Positions 11,752 to 21,466 are shown, counted from the stretch's first letter. The stretch is 64,000 nt of DNA from Malus domestica (GCF_042453785.1 NC_091674.1:23638001-23702000); one strand, 5' to 3'. Numbers and translations: made by a program. The notes: generated by a model not told the origin, from the sequence alone.

Positions 11752-12686
11752 GAAGCTCAGAAAATAGAACCAACAGCCCTAGCATGGAGTCTATATGTTG
11801 ATGGCTCGTCCAACCAACAAGGTTGTGGTGCAGGACTAGTCCTTACGACCCCTGACAAAGTGGCGATAGAGTATGCTCTTCGTTTCAAATTCAAGGCGTC
11901 GAACAATGAGGCCGAATATGAAACCCTCATAGCAGGTTTACGTTTGGCCAAACACCTTAGGGTTAAACGAATTGATATCTTCAGTGACTCCCAATTGGTG
12001 GTTAACCAGGTCACCAACAACTTTGACGCTAAGGATAACTCCATGGTAGCATATCTGGCACAAACACAATTGTTGCTCAAGCACTTCCACTACCAAATCA
12101 CCCAAATTCCTCGAGTGGCAAACAGTCATGCAGATGCTTTGGCTCGCCTCGCCTCAGCTGTGGAAGATAAGATTGGGAGAAAAATTCAGATCGAATTGTT
12201 GGCAGCACCAAGCACCATGGCTGCGGAAATGTGCAACTTACAACAAGGAGATAGTTGGATTACCCCGATTTATAGATTCCTTGCTCATGGCACCCTTCCA
12301 AATGACAAAGTCCAAGCTAAGCAGATTCAATACAAGGTTACCCGTTACGTGATCATTAATGACCAACTCTACAAGAGGGGTTTTAACCTACCATACCTAA
12401 GATGCCTTACGCCAGCAGAGGCGGAAACTGTCATTCGAGAAATACATGAAGGAGTTTGCGGAGATCATGCTGGAACTCGATCCCTAGCACACAAGGCTTT
12501 TCGCCAAGGATATTACTGGCCAACACTTCACCAAGATGCCATAAGAATATCCCGCTCATGTAATAAGTGTCAACGCTACGCAACTATTCCTCACTCCCCT
12601 CCCGAGCCGCTCACTCTTATGATCAACCCTTAGCCCTTCGCCCAATGGGGACTTGATTTGATCGGCCCAATGCCTGCAGGGAAGGG
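11752..12686 (+). pseudogene. Second (Tat-type) RNase H and integrase N-terminus of the gypsy element
   Basis: A second, independent RNase H follows in the same frame: LYVDGSSNQQGCGAGLVL (first Asp), NNEAEYETLIAGL (Glu), FSDSQLVVNQV (Asp) and ANSHADALARLAS (last Asp). All four catalytic acids are present. This extra RNase H defines the Tat lineage. Next is the integrase zinc-binding domain (H-X-H spacing in EIHEGVCGDHAGTRS and CNKCQRYA). A TAG at 12631-12633 interrupts the start of the catalytic core. A one-base frame change follows at about 12686-12692. Confidence 0.9.
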
Positions 12687-12689
12687 CAG

Positions 12690-13490
12690 GTTCGCTATGC
12701 AATCGTTGCAGTTGACTACTTCACAAAGTGGACCGAAGTAGAACCATTGGCAACCATTACTGAGGCAAAAATAGAAGACTTCGTATGGAAGAACATCCTT
12801 TGCAGATTCGGCATTCCTAATGCGATAGTCACTGACAACGGGCGACAGTTCGACAACAATAAGTTCAGGATGTTCTGCTCTAAGTTTAACATCAACTTAT
12901 GTTTTGCCTCCCCAGCTCATCCCCAGTCTAATGGACAAGTTAAAGCCATCAACAAAATAATCAAGCGAACTTTGAAAACCAGCTTGGACAAGGCTAAAGG
13001 TTGTTGGCCAGAATTTGTACCCCAAGTTCTTTGGTCATACCGCACTTCGTATCGGACATTAACAGGAGAAACCCCATTCTCACTTACCTTTGGTACAGAG
13101 GTAGTTACCCCAGTTGAGCTTTAGCAAGCAACGTTCCGAGTCCAGAACTACGTGCAAAACGAAAATGACAAACAACTTACCCTTAACTTAGATCTAGTCG
13201 AGGAACACAGAAACCAGGCTCGCTTGAGGAATGTCGCCTACAAGCAGCGCATCTCCAACTACTATGACTCAAGGGTCAAACCTCGTTATTTCAAAGTGGG
13301 GGACTGGGTATTGAAGAAAAGATTACTCTGCGACAGAGTCCCGAGTGAAGGAACACTTAGTCTAAACTGGGATGGACCGTTTGAAGTTGTTGGCATCAGT
13401 CACCCTGGCTCCTACAAGCTTAGAAGCTCCGATGGCAAGACCCTTGGCCATCCATGGAACGCTGATCACTTGAAGTACTATTACAAGTAA
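12690..13490 (+). pseudogene. Integrase catalytic core and C-terminus of the gypsy element
   Basis: The core shows VTDNGRQFDNNKF (second catalytic Asp) and PAHPQSNGQVKAINKII. In functional gypsy integrases the third catalytic residue is the Glu of NGQVEA; here that codon (12942-12944) is AAA, Lys. The first Asp is in WGLDLIGP, upstream of the frame change. A TAG at 13122-13124 splits off the C-terminal part (13125-13490), which keeps YYDSRVKPRYFKVGDWVLKK and NWDGPFEVVG, the GPY/F-like module. There is no chromodomain. Integrase inserts the cDNA; this copy has lost its catalytic Glu, contains stops and is dead. Confidence 0.9.
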
Positions 13491-14450
13491 ACTCACATTG
13501 TATAAGTGTTAAGCTTCAGCCGTTCGGCATCCTATGTAACGAAGACTATTTGGCATGAATTCAATAAAGAGGTGATTTAGACAACTTGATCCTAATCCTC
13601 TTACATTCCTAGCAATGAAACACTCGGGTTCAAAGCTTCAACATGAATGCTTCCAACATGAAACAAAGCCTAAGTATATGTCAACAAGACTATACAAATA
13701 AACGAACAGCTTCACAGTATATTTGTTCAATCATACATTCCAACACATTCATACATAAGTCAACTGTGCTTTGAAAGGGTTCAACATATTTTATGTCATT
13801 CGACACTTGCTACAATGTGCCTAGACACCTTGCCCTTATTCTCACCAACCAAGTGATAAAATGTGAAGAAATAACTCATCTTCATGCCACCAACCAAGTG
13901 ATGAAATGTACAACCCATACTCTCCTTCATGCCACCAACCAGGTGATGAAATGTACAACCTGTACTCTAATATCATTTGGCAACTTGCCACTCATGCCAC
14001 CAACCAGGTGAAGAAGGAACTCATCTTCATGCCACCAACCAAGTGATGAAATGTACAACCTGTATTCTCCTTCATGCCACCAACTAGGTGATGAAATGTA
14101 CAACCCATACTCTAATATCATTTGGCAACTTACTATTCATGCCACCAACCAGGGGAAGAAGAAACTCACCTTCGTACCACCAACCAAGTGATGAAAGCAA
14201 CTCACCATTCATTCCACCTACCAGAAGATGAGTGGTACAACTTGTACTCCTAGCATTCACAAATAATAAAAAACCCCCTAGCTTGACAACTCAATTAGGG
14301 GAACACTTACGCCCAACAAGAGTTATTGTCACCAACAAAGTCTTATTGCAAACCAACAACAACTTCAGTGCATGGCATACGAAGATCAAGTTATTCAGCT
14401 CTCTTGCATCTGCTTCAAACATTTCCCCTCTGTAACAATGCAAACACTAC
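13491..14450 (+). repeat. Non-coding 3' region of the gypsy element with CCACCAACC repeats
   Basis: After the integrase stop there is no further sense coding. From about 13840 to 14230 a degenerate tandem repeat carries CATGCCACCAACCAAGTGAT followed by GAAATGTACAACC and variants, in at least eight partial copies of uneven spacing. The rest is AT-rich with no recognisable function. Long non-coding 3' regions are normal for Tat elements. Confidence 0.75.
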
Positions 14451-14460
14451 AACTCGTAGA

Positions 14461-15030
14461 AAGCTTCACACACTCTTGATCAAGACAATGTGAAGCAAAA
14501 CCAATTCATGGTGCCAACAAAAGCTTCATCAATGGAGGGCAACCATAATTCTCAAAATCTTCACACACTCTTGATCAAGACAGTGTGAAGTAAAACCAAT
14601 TTCTGGTGCCAACAAGAGCTTTATCAAAGGAGTTCAACCACAATTCTCAAAAGCTTCACACACTCTTAATCAAGACAGTGTGAAGCAAAACCAATTTATG
14701 GTGCCAACAAGAGCTTAATCAATGGAGGGCAACCACAATTCTCAAAAGCTTCACACACTATTGATCAAGACAGTGTGAAGCAAAACCAATTTATGGTGCC
14801 AACAAGAGCTTCATCAATGGAGGGCAACAACAATTCTCAAAAGCTTCACACACTCTTGATCAAGACAGTGTGAAGCAAAACCAATTTATGGTGCCAACAA
14901 AAGCTTCATCAAAGGAGTTCAACCACAATTCTCAAAAGCTTCACACACTCTTGATCAAGACAGTGTGAAGCAAAACCAATTTATGGTGTCAACAAAAGTT
15001 TCATCAGTGGAGGGCAACTACAATTCTCAG
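14461..15030 (+). repeat. 95-bp tandem repeat, six copies, each with a 34-bp near-palindrome
   Basis: Units start at 14461, 14556, 14651, 14746, 14841 and 14936: exactly 95 bases apart with no length change. Each opens AAGCTTCACACACTCTTGAT and contains a 34-base imperfect inverted repeat centred on TTGATCAA, with GCTTCACAC and GTGTGAAGC arms and usually two mispaired positions. The rest of the unit reads along the lines of CCAATTTATGGTGCCAACAA. Short frames across the array are repeat artefacts, not genes. Confidence 0.93.
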
Positions 15031-15229
15031 ACATTCGAAGCAAATTCAATTTATATGGTTCATCCAAACCTTCGACTACTACAAGATGTGGCTTGCATCA
15101 CAATCTCTTGCTCAACAGTGTGGAAGCAATATTTGTATATGTTGTCTCTTCCAGATTTTCAAATTTTTAGTTTCCTAAAAAATAAAAATAAAAATAAAAA
15201 AAGGGAAATTCAACAAAGCTTCATCAATG

Positions 15230-15870
15230 GAGGACAACTACAAATTCTCAAAAGCTTCACACTATCTTGATCAAGATAGTGTGAAGCAAAATCAATTCAT
15301 GGTACCCAACAAAAGCTTCAACTCCAAAGTTTCACCTACAAAGCTTCAACTCCAAAGCTTCACCAACAAAAACTTCAACTCCAAAGCTTCACCTACAAAG
15401 CTTCAACAATGGAGGACAACTACAAATTCTCAAAAGCTTCACACTATCTTGATCAAGATAGTGTGAAGCAAAATCAATTCATGGTACCCAACAAAAGCTT
15501 CACCTACAAAAGCTTGACCCATAAAAGCTTGACCTACAAAAGCTTCACCTACAAAAGCTTCACACTATCTTGATCAAGATAGTGTGAAGCAAAATCAATT
15601 CATGGTGCCCAACAAAGCTTGACCTACAAAAGCTTGACCCATAAAAGCTTGACCCATAAAATTTGACCCACAAAAGCTTCACCTACAAAAGCTTGACCCA
15701 CAAAAGCTTGACCCACAAAAGCTTCACCTACAAAACTTCAACATAAAAGTTTCACCTACAAAAGCTTCACACTATCTTGATCAAGATAGTGTGAAGCAAA
15801 ATCAATTCATGGTGCCCAACAAAGTTTCAACCTCAAAGCTTCACCTATAAAGCTTCAACACCAAAACTTT
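15230..15870 (+). repeat. Four perfect 34-bp palindromes in an AAAGCTT-rich short-repeat array
   Basis: Perfect 34-base palindromes lie at 15254-15287, 15436-15469, 15557-15590 and 15764-15797. Each reads GCTTCACACTATCTTGA and then its exact reverse complement. Between them are many 15-17 base units of the type CTACAAAAGCTTGACC, so HindIII-like AAGCTT sites recur. The palindromes are the same family as the imperfect ones in the 95-base array, but here both arms match exactly in all four copies. No coding potential. Confidence 0.95.
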
Positions 15871-16372
15871 AAAATATATATATATATTTTTTCGGAAATT
15901 CGAAAATTCAAAAAAAAAAAAATTTCGAAAAAAAAAAAATTGCCTAGGTCTCCTCTTCTTTGGGCCTAACAACTTTCATAACAAATATATATGAAGAATG
16001 AGTTTTGGGCTGCCACTTAGAAAGGATATGCCTCATTCGTCAACTCCCTCGACCAGAGACTTAGGGGACTCCTACCATATGCTACTGCACCTTGATACTC
16101 GGAAGTCTCACGACTACTCAGTGACTAGGATTTTTCAAGTCTCCAAACGAGAAGTTTTTCTCACTCAGAAAATTAAGGGAGCACTACCTCAACCTACATG
16201 CTTCACTCACAAAGCTTCAACGAAAGGAAAAATTCAAAGAACTTAGTGAAAAAGGCATTGGTGTATTTAACACAATACGTTAAAAAGAAGCAAAGCTTGT
16301 TTATTGATATCTCCGATAAGTTACAAATATGTACATATACATGAATCAAAATAAACAAACAAGAGGGAGCCT

Positions 16373-17104
16373 TCACAAAGGTTGCTCAGGAGAAGTCTCA
16401 GCAGTCGGCAGAGCACCAGAAAGAGGAGGCACCAGAGGGTGATTATTCGGAGCCTCAGTACTAGGCAGAACCCCAGAATGAGGAGGCTCCAGAAGGTGAT
16501 TATTCGGAGCCTCAGTACTAGGCAGAACCCCAGAATGAGGAGGCACCGAAGGTTGATTATTTGGAGCTTCATTACGCGGTACAGCCCTAGAAGACGAAGG
16601 TAAAAAATGCCTTTGGAACAAACCCACAAACCTCTGATGATCAAGTAAAATCTGACCATCAGATTCTTGCAGTTGGTCGAGCTTCCTCTTCATGTTTGTA
16701 GCATAGTCATGTGCGAGCCTGTGCAACTGTTTATTCTCATGCTTGAGCCCTTTGATCTCTTGTTTAAAACTTATCATTTCAACGGCCAATGATTCAACTT
16801 AGCGGGTTCGAACAAATAGGCGTTGGGCCATATTAGACACAGAACCTGCACACTGAACATTGAGAGCCAAAAAATCCTTAACAGCCAACTCATTAGACCA
16901 TTTGGAAAGTAGTCTGTTATCTTTGGGAGTGAGAAGGTTCTTGGCCACCACTGCAGCGGTCATATCATTATTCATCACAAAGTCCCCAATGGTAAGATGA
17001 CTAGTAGGGGATAAGAAGGATGGGCGCCATATGTTGTCTTGAGAAGGCATGGCTGCCTCTTCACCAAAGTTCAAGTCAAAACGACGGTCGGATGGGCCAG
17101 ACAT
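16373..17104 (-). pseudogene. Antisense gene of the Tat element, about 240 codons, one internal stop
   Basis: On the minus strand, an ATG at 17102-17104 starts a frame beginning MSGPSDRRFDLNFGEEAAMP. It runs to a TAA at 16799-16801 and continues in the same phase to about 16373. The middle, after the stop, is a Lys/Glu/Leu-rich coiled-coil-like stretch (SFKQEIKGLKHENKQLHRLA). The C-terminus has three Pro-rich repeats of about 22 residues (APNNHPLVPPLSGALP type). Antisense ORFs in the 3' region are known from Tat elements (Grande gene 23, Retand, Ogre relatives), and similar predicted proteins occur widely in plant genomes; their function is unknown. The stop is compatible with a single C-to-T change (CAA to TAA). 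Codons beyond 17104 to 17389 are open but upstream of the better start. Confidence 0.75.
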
Positions 17105-17230
17105 TCTTAGAAATGATGAAGGAGAAATGAGGTGCAATAAATCTCTGAAGTAAGGGGAAAATTCTTTCAAGCAATAACTCTCTGAATGTACTCTTTGCAC
17201 ACAATTGATGCCCTTATAAAAGAAAGGGCA
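17105..17230 (-). promoter_or_regulatory. Candidate TATA promoter and leader of the antisense gene
   Basis: On the minus strand TTTATAAG lies at 17213-17220, about 110 bases before the antisense ATG. It is followed by a pyrimidine-rich leader without an upstream ATG in good context. This is the layout of a plant Pol II promoter and supports transcription of the antisense gene from inside the element rather than from the LTR. The start site is inferred only. Confidence 0.5.
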
Positions 17231-18300
17231 ACAAGGCCGTTGGTTCAAAAATCGAAGAGGCACTATTCTCCGGATTCCGAAGAGGCACCACTCTCCGGAT
17301 TTCGAAGAGGCACCACTTTCCACACGCAACATCAGCTCATCAGGTACCACAAATAACTTTGCCAAAGATCTCTGACAAAGTTTAGACACATAAATTTTGA
17401 AGATCCAGCTACCCTACTATTACCCAAAAGGGTAAAGGAACAACACCACTGCTTGATAACTAGAAAGTCCCAATGTGTGTCAACCTTCGTGCTCTGTGGC
17501 AAGGCAAACTGGCAAAAATGTCTAACCTTTACTCACATTCGAGAAAACACTCCTAACAAGATTGCTTGCTCAAAAATCGAAGAGGCACCACTCTCTGAAT
17601 CTCGAGAGTCAGACTCCCAACAGGATTACTTTCTCAAAAATTGAAGAGGCACCGTTCTCTAAATCTCGAGAGCCAGATCCCTGACAAGATTGCTTGTTTG
17701 AAAACCGAAGAGGCACCGCTCTCCGAACTTCGAGAGCCAGATTTCCTTAGATAAAGCTTGTCTGCAATCTTCACATGCAACATCAGCTTTCCAGATACCA
17801 CAGACCACTTTTTCAAAGCGCTCTGACAAAGTTAAAACATGTGAAGCTTGCAGCTCCCACTACATTGCTATGACCAAGAAGGGTAAAGGAATAACATTAT
17901 TACTTGCTCAAAAATCGAAGAGGCACCGCCCTCCGAATCTCGAGAGCCAAACTCCCAACAGGATTACTTTCTAAAAAATCCAAGAGGCACCGCTCTCCGA
18001 ATCTCAAGAGCCAGACTCCCAACAGGATTGCTTTCTCAAAAATCGAAGAGGCACCATTTTCTGAATCTCGAGAGCCAGATCCCCGACATGATTGCTTGTT
18101 CGAAAACCGAAGAGGCATCGCTCTCCGAACTTCGAGAGCCAGATTTCCTTGGATAAAGCTTGTCTGCAATCTTCACACGCAACATCAGCTTTCCAGATAC
18201 CACATACCACTTTTTCAAAGTGTTCTGACAAAGTTAAAACACGTGAAGCTTGCAGCTCCCACTACATTGCTACGACCAAGAAGGGTAAAGGAATAGCATT
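17231..18300 (-). repeat. Repeat array with about ten GAAGAGGCACC/CTCGAG units upstream of the antisense gene
   Basis: The core GAAGAGGCACC followed by CTCTCCGAATCTCGAGAG recurs about ten times: near 17247, 17279, 17306, 17578, 17641, 17703, 17915, 17977, 18041 and 18105. Spacing is mostly 62-64 bases within blocks. A larger 402-base duplication is superimposed: 17741 onward matches 18143 onward (both ATTTCCTT...ATAAAGCTTGTCTGCAA). Several units hold the palindrome TCTCGAGA. The array sits immediately upstream of the antisense promoter, where an enhancer would lie. That role is inference. Confidence 0.8.
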
Positions 18301-19459
18301 ACTACTTGTTGTTAGGGAGACTTCTATATATGTCGACCTCCATCCTCCACGGACAGGCAGACTTACAAAAATGCTCAACCCTTCCTTATATCTGAGAGGG
18401 CACTCCCAACGAAGCCTCTTGAAATAGCTTTCTTCCCCCCCCCCCCAATAATACCTATACAAACCAGCCACACCAGAGCAAGAGTATCTCATATCATGAG
18501 GGTTAAAGGCAAAAGTATCCCATATCATGCTTTTTTCCTGTCTTTTCCTTTGGCCTTGTTCTTACTTGCAAGACAAGGAGAAAGAGAGCAATCAATCAGC
18601 ACTTGGAATCAAGCTTCCAGTCAGGAATTGACTGCCTGGAACCCATTGCCTGATTACTTACCTGGCATTGTTCTCAAGTACTCATCTTCAACATCTTATG
18701 CTTCCAGAGACGATACCACATCTGCCTGAGGAACAGATAGGGCAAGTGAGAATGATACAAGGAAGCATGTGGAGACAAGCGTAACAGAACACGTGCCGAT
18801 ACATCCACTACTATTCAAAAGCAAAAGTATCCCATATCATCAAGGTCGAACGTATTCTAGATTTGATGGACTTGTTTTGACCCTCAAATTCTTGAGAATG
18901 CCTTATACTCTGGAGGAAACCAGAAAACCCTCCAGCCCAGTTTAAGAATAAGCCTATGGAAAGTTACTTCTTCAAAAGCAAAAGTATCTCATATCATCTC
19001 GTCTCCATTTGCTTATCCTTATCCTTGTTGCTGTTTACGACACAAGGAGAAGGAAAACAATCAACCGGAAGCCGAAGTCGAACCTCCGATCCAGGTTGCT
19101 TGCTTAGAAGTCTGATTGCTTACCTTGTCTGTTACCTCTTTCGGTAAATCTCCTAACTCGGCGACTTGGGGGACTCCTACTATAGGGTTTTGTATCGCAC
19201 TTGACCAAGCCCGAAACTACAAGTAAGCTTCAAGTGAAATTGATACATTACCTTGTGCATCTTCATCGGTTAAAGATACCACCCTTGGATGGAGGAAAAA
19301 TACTTCTAGAGAAGATGTCACATCTACGTATGAGACAGATTAGGCAAGTGAAAATGATATCACACTTCGGTACTTAGAAGTTTCGTGATTACTCAATGGC
19401 TTGGATCTTGCAAGTCCCGAATCGAGGAGCTTCCCTCACTTGGGAACTTAGGGGAGCAC
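18301..19459 (+). other. 3' end of the gypsy internal region with polypurine tract
   Basis: No coding frame is convincing. The word AAAAGTATCYCATATCAT recurs three or four times (about 18482, 18510, 18825, 18980). The stretch at 19190-19215 resembles the start of the LTR (GCACTTGACCAAGCCCGAAACTA), a partial internal copy of LTR sequence. The tract TTAGGGGAGCAC at 19448-19459 abuts the right LTR and is the likely polypurine tract priming plus-strand synthesis. Confidence 0.6.
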
Positions 19460-19974
19460 TGTTTGTACCATACTTGACCAATCCCGAAACTACTAAGCAC
19501 CGGTCAACGTTATACCGTCAAGGACCCAGAAGAGTTTCCCTCCAACCAGGAGGCCAATCACAGCGCGACACGTGTCGACATCAGAAGCCAATCATAGCGC
19601 GACACGTGTCAACATCAGAAGCCAATCACAACACGACACGTGTCAATGTCAGAATGAAACTAGAAACTCTCTTCTATAAATAGAGATCATTCTCTCACAA
19701 TATTTCCTAATGTCATTTGTACTAAATGATTCACTTGTACTCACTAAAGGAGAGCTTGAACCTATGTACTTGTGTAAACCCTTCACAATTAATGAGAACT
19801 CCTCTACTCCGTGGATGTAGCCAATCTGGGTAAACCACGTACATCTTGTGTTTGCTTCCCTGTCTCTATCCATTTACATACTTATCCACACTAGTGACCG
19901 GAACAATCTAGCGAATGTCACAAACTTAACACTTTCTGTTGTACCAAAGTCCTCACTGATTTTGTGCATCAACA
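19460..19974 (+). repeat. Right (3') LTR of the Tat-type gypsy element
   Basis: The 515-base copy of the left LTR ends ...GCATCAACA and is followed by the target duplication TACTT at 19975-19979. About 14 substitutions separate the two LTRs, mostly transitions. Promoter repeats and TATA (19675-19682) are intact. Confidence 0.95.
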
Positions 19975-19979
19975 TACTT

Positions 19980-20484
19980 TTTTCATAGAGGACTTCAAGT
20001 ACTTTTCTAGAAGGCACTTGCATTTCTCTTAAAAATTTTGATGTACTCCAATTACTAGAAATGTTTCTAAGCATAAGTGTTTTTCAAAGAAATATTTTCA
20101 AACAAACTATTATTGTAGCTAGTTTCAAATGAGAATTATAAGATCCGGTAAATGTTAACATCAAAGTTGATTAAAAAATTCTAGTACAGTTAACTAAGAA
20201 AACAAATCCAAATTCTTTTGCAATTCCTTCTATTTATCGCGAAGCTAATATGCAACCTAATGATAGGTCATAAGCATGATCATACTCATGTATGGTTTAC
20301 CGATCCGTCAAGGATCCTTCTCGTAAGAATTTTTTTATTCCTAGAAAGGACGACCCTAAACTAACAAAACTCCCCGTTTTGCAAGGATGGTAATCCTAAC
20401 ATAAGAAAAAAAATTATATTCTATATAGTCAATTCACACTTAGTGAATTCTATAGGGATCCCAATTATATATGGTCAATTAATC
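19980..20484. other. Intergenic DNA; probable right half of a MITE split by the gypsy insertion
   Basis: The first 130 bases, joined conceptually with about 6735-6847, look like the two halves of a short AT-rich foldback element (AGTTTGAAATTGCTTT on the left, AAGAAATATTTTCAAAC on the right). The gypsy element would then have landed inside an older MITE. The rest to 20484 has no supported feature. Confidence 0.35.
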
Positions 20485-20558
20485 TTATTTATGGTTAAGA
20501 AATATAACTTTATTTTTAAAAGCCAAATATAATTGGTTACCATTGTTAATTTTAACAG

Positions 20559-20597
<39 letters not shown>

Positions 20598-21003
20598 TCT
20601 AACTCTGTATTATGAATACTTCTTCTTGTGAGTAATCTTGATCTATGATCATTTTCATTTCTTCTACAATTTTTTCTTGTTTATCCTTAAAAAATTCATA
20701 AAAGGGTTTCTTCCCCTTACAGATATTCTCCCAATTATCGTCTGACCAATTGAAATATTTTTCTACTTCGTTGTCTAATTTATCAAATTTTTTACAGTGA
20801 TTAGCTACTAATTCTATGTATTGAAAATTATTTTTTCTTTTAATATGTTCGAACTTTACTTTAAATCCTCTGCCCGTTATACTATCTACAAAATTTAACC
20901 GTCTTCTTTTGTTTAATTTTGATTCGTTTAATTTATAGTAAAATCGAGGACAATTATATATATTTGGATCTACAATTCTTTTTTCTCTCTTCCAAGCGGT
21001 GCT
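20485..21003 (-). pseudogene. Decayed coding relic, unassigned (transposon- or pararetrovirus-like composition)
   Basis: On the minus strand one phase is open from 21003 to a TAG at 20599-20601 (about 134 codons without ATG at its head). It then continues in the same phase through a (GA)n run to a TAA at 20485-20487. The residues are Lys/Asn/Phe/Tyr-rich but protein-like, with DPNIYNCPRFYYKLNESK near the start and NGNQLYLAFKNKVIFLNHK at the end. I do not recognise the family with certainty. An old retroelement or endogenous pararetrovirus fragment is one possibility, a decayed host gene another. Chance is not excluded in DNA this AT-rich, but the persistence of one phase on both sides of the GA run argues against it. 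Confidence 0.35.
20564..20595. repeat. (CT)16 microsatellite
   Basis: A pure dinucleotide run of about 32 bases, lying within the open phase of the minus-strand relic. Confidence 0.97.
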
Positions 21004-21300
21004 TTAAATGTTTTTTTTTCTTTTTTTCATATGATATTGAAGAAAACTAAATGGTTCCCATGCTTGAAGAAGTTTCCGGATTGCAGTGCACATAAAAAAC
21101 CCATTGAATTACAAAAAGTAAAGGATTATAGAGTTCACATAAGCAACAGAAATCAGATAGAGAGATTCTCAGATTCATTTCATCAAACATGAAGTGTGCA
21201 AGTCCTCCTATGCTCTCGAAATATTGAACAACATTGAACTTGGTTATGAAAAGAAGAAAACGAAACTCAGAAATCTTGAAAAATTCGGAAGAAGCAAAAA

Positions 21301-21350
21301 AAAATTTGGACCATTTCTCGATTTATGCGTGTCATCCTTGCGCAGGGGCC

Positions 21351-21382
<32 letters not shown>

Positions 21383-21402
21383 TCGGATGTCCCCGAAGGG
21401 AC
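21301..21402 (-). ncRNA. U6: U6 spliceosomal snRNA gene
   Basis: The minus strand reads GTCCCTTCGGGGACATCCGA from 21402, the U6 5' stem-loop. It then carries the ACAGAGA box (GATACAGAGAAGATTAGCAT) that pairs with the 5' splice site, the AGC triad, the CCCCTGCGCAAGGATGACAC region of the internal stem-loop, and AAATCGAGAAATGGTCCAAA. It ends in a T-run (plus-strand A-run 21296-21304), the Pol III terminator. The body is about 102 nt, the normal plant length. No change is visible in the catalytic core. U6 is the catalytic RNA of the spliceosome. With the promoter described next this looks like a functional gene, not a retropseudogene. Confidence 0.95.
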
Positions 21403-21424
21403 AAGCATGCTTGCAGGTGAATGC

Positions 21425-21466
21425 TATATAAAGGCTGTTGAAAAAGTCTTCTGCTCGATGTGGGAT
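21425..21466 (-). promoter_or_regulatory. U6 promoter: USE and TATA box with Pol III spacing
   Basis: On the minus strand ATCCCACATCG (21456-21466) matches the plant upstream sequence element RTCCCACATCG exactly. TTTATATA (21425-21432) lies 23 bases further on and about 23-30 bases before the U6 start at 21402. In plant snRNA genes this short USE-TATA spacing specifies Pol III, while about ten more bases gives Pol II. Both elements are intact. Confidence 0.93.

Larger units (their letters stand above)
6853..19974 (+). mobile_element. Complete-length Ty3/gypsy LTR retrotransposon, Tat type, 13.1 kb
   Basis: Two 515-base LTRs (6853-7367 and 19460-19974) begin TGTTTGTACC and end GCATCAACA. The element is bordered by a perfect 5-base target duplication TACTT (6848-6852 and 19975-19979). 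Internal order is gag, protease, reverse transcriptase, RNase H, a second RNase H, then integrase, which is the gypsy order. The second RNase H between the first one and integrase is the hallmark of the Tat/Ogre lineage, as are the great length and an antisense gene in the 3' region. By eye the LTRs differ at 14 sites with no indels (about 2.7 percent). At an assumed 1.3e-8 substitutions per site per year this is about one million years. All protein domains are recognisable, but frameshifts and stops make it non-autonomous today. Confidence 0.95.

Noticed and set aside
14965..15466. Frames of 80-100 codons in the gypsy 3' region
   Set aside because: They arise from the 95-bp and palindrome repeats and carry no protein motif.
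15254..15797. Regularly spaced palindromes as a CRISPR-like array
   Set aside because: The genome is a plant nuclear one, spacing is irregular, spacers are repeats of each other, and the array sits inside a retrotransposon with no cas genes.
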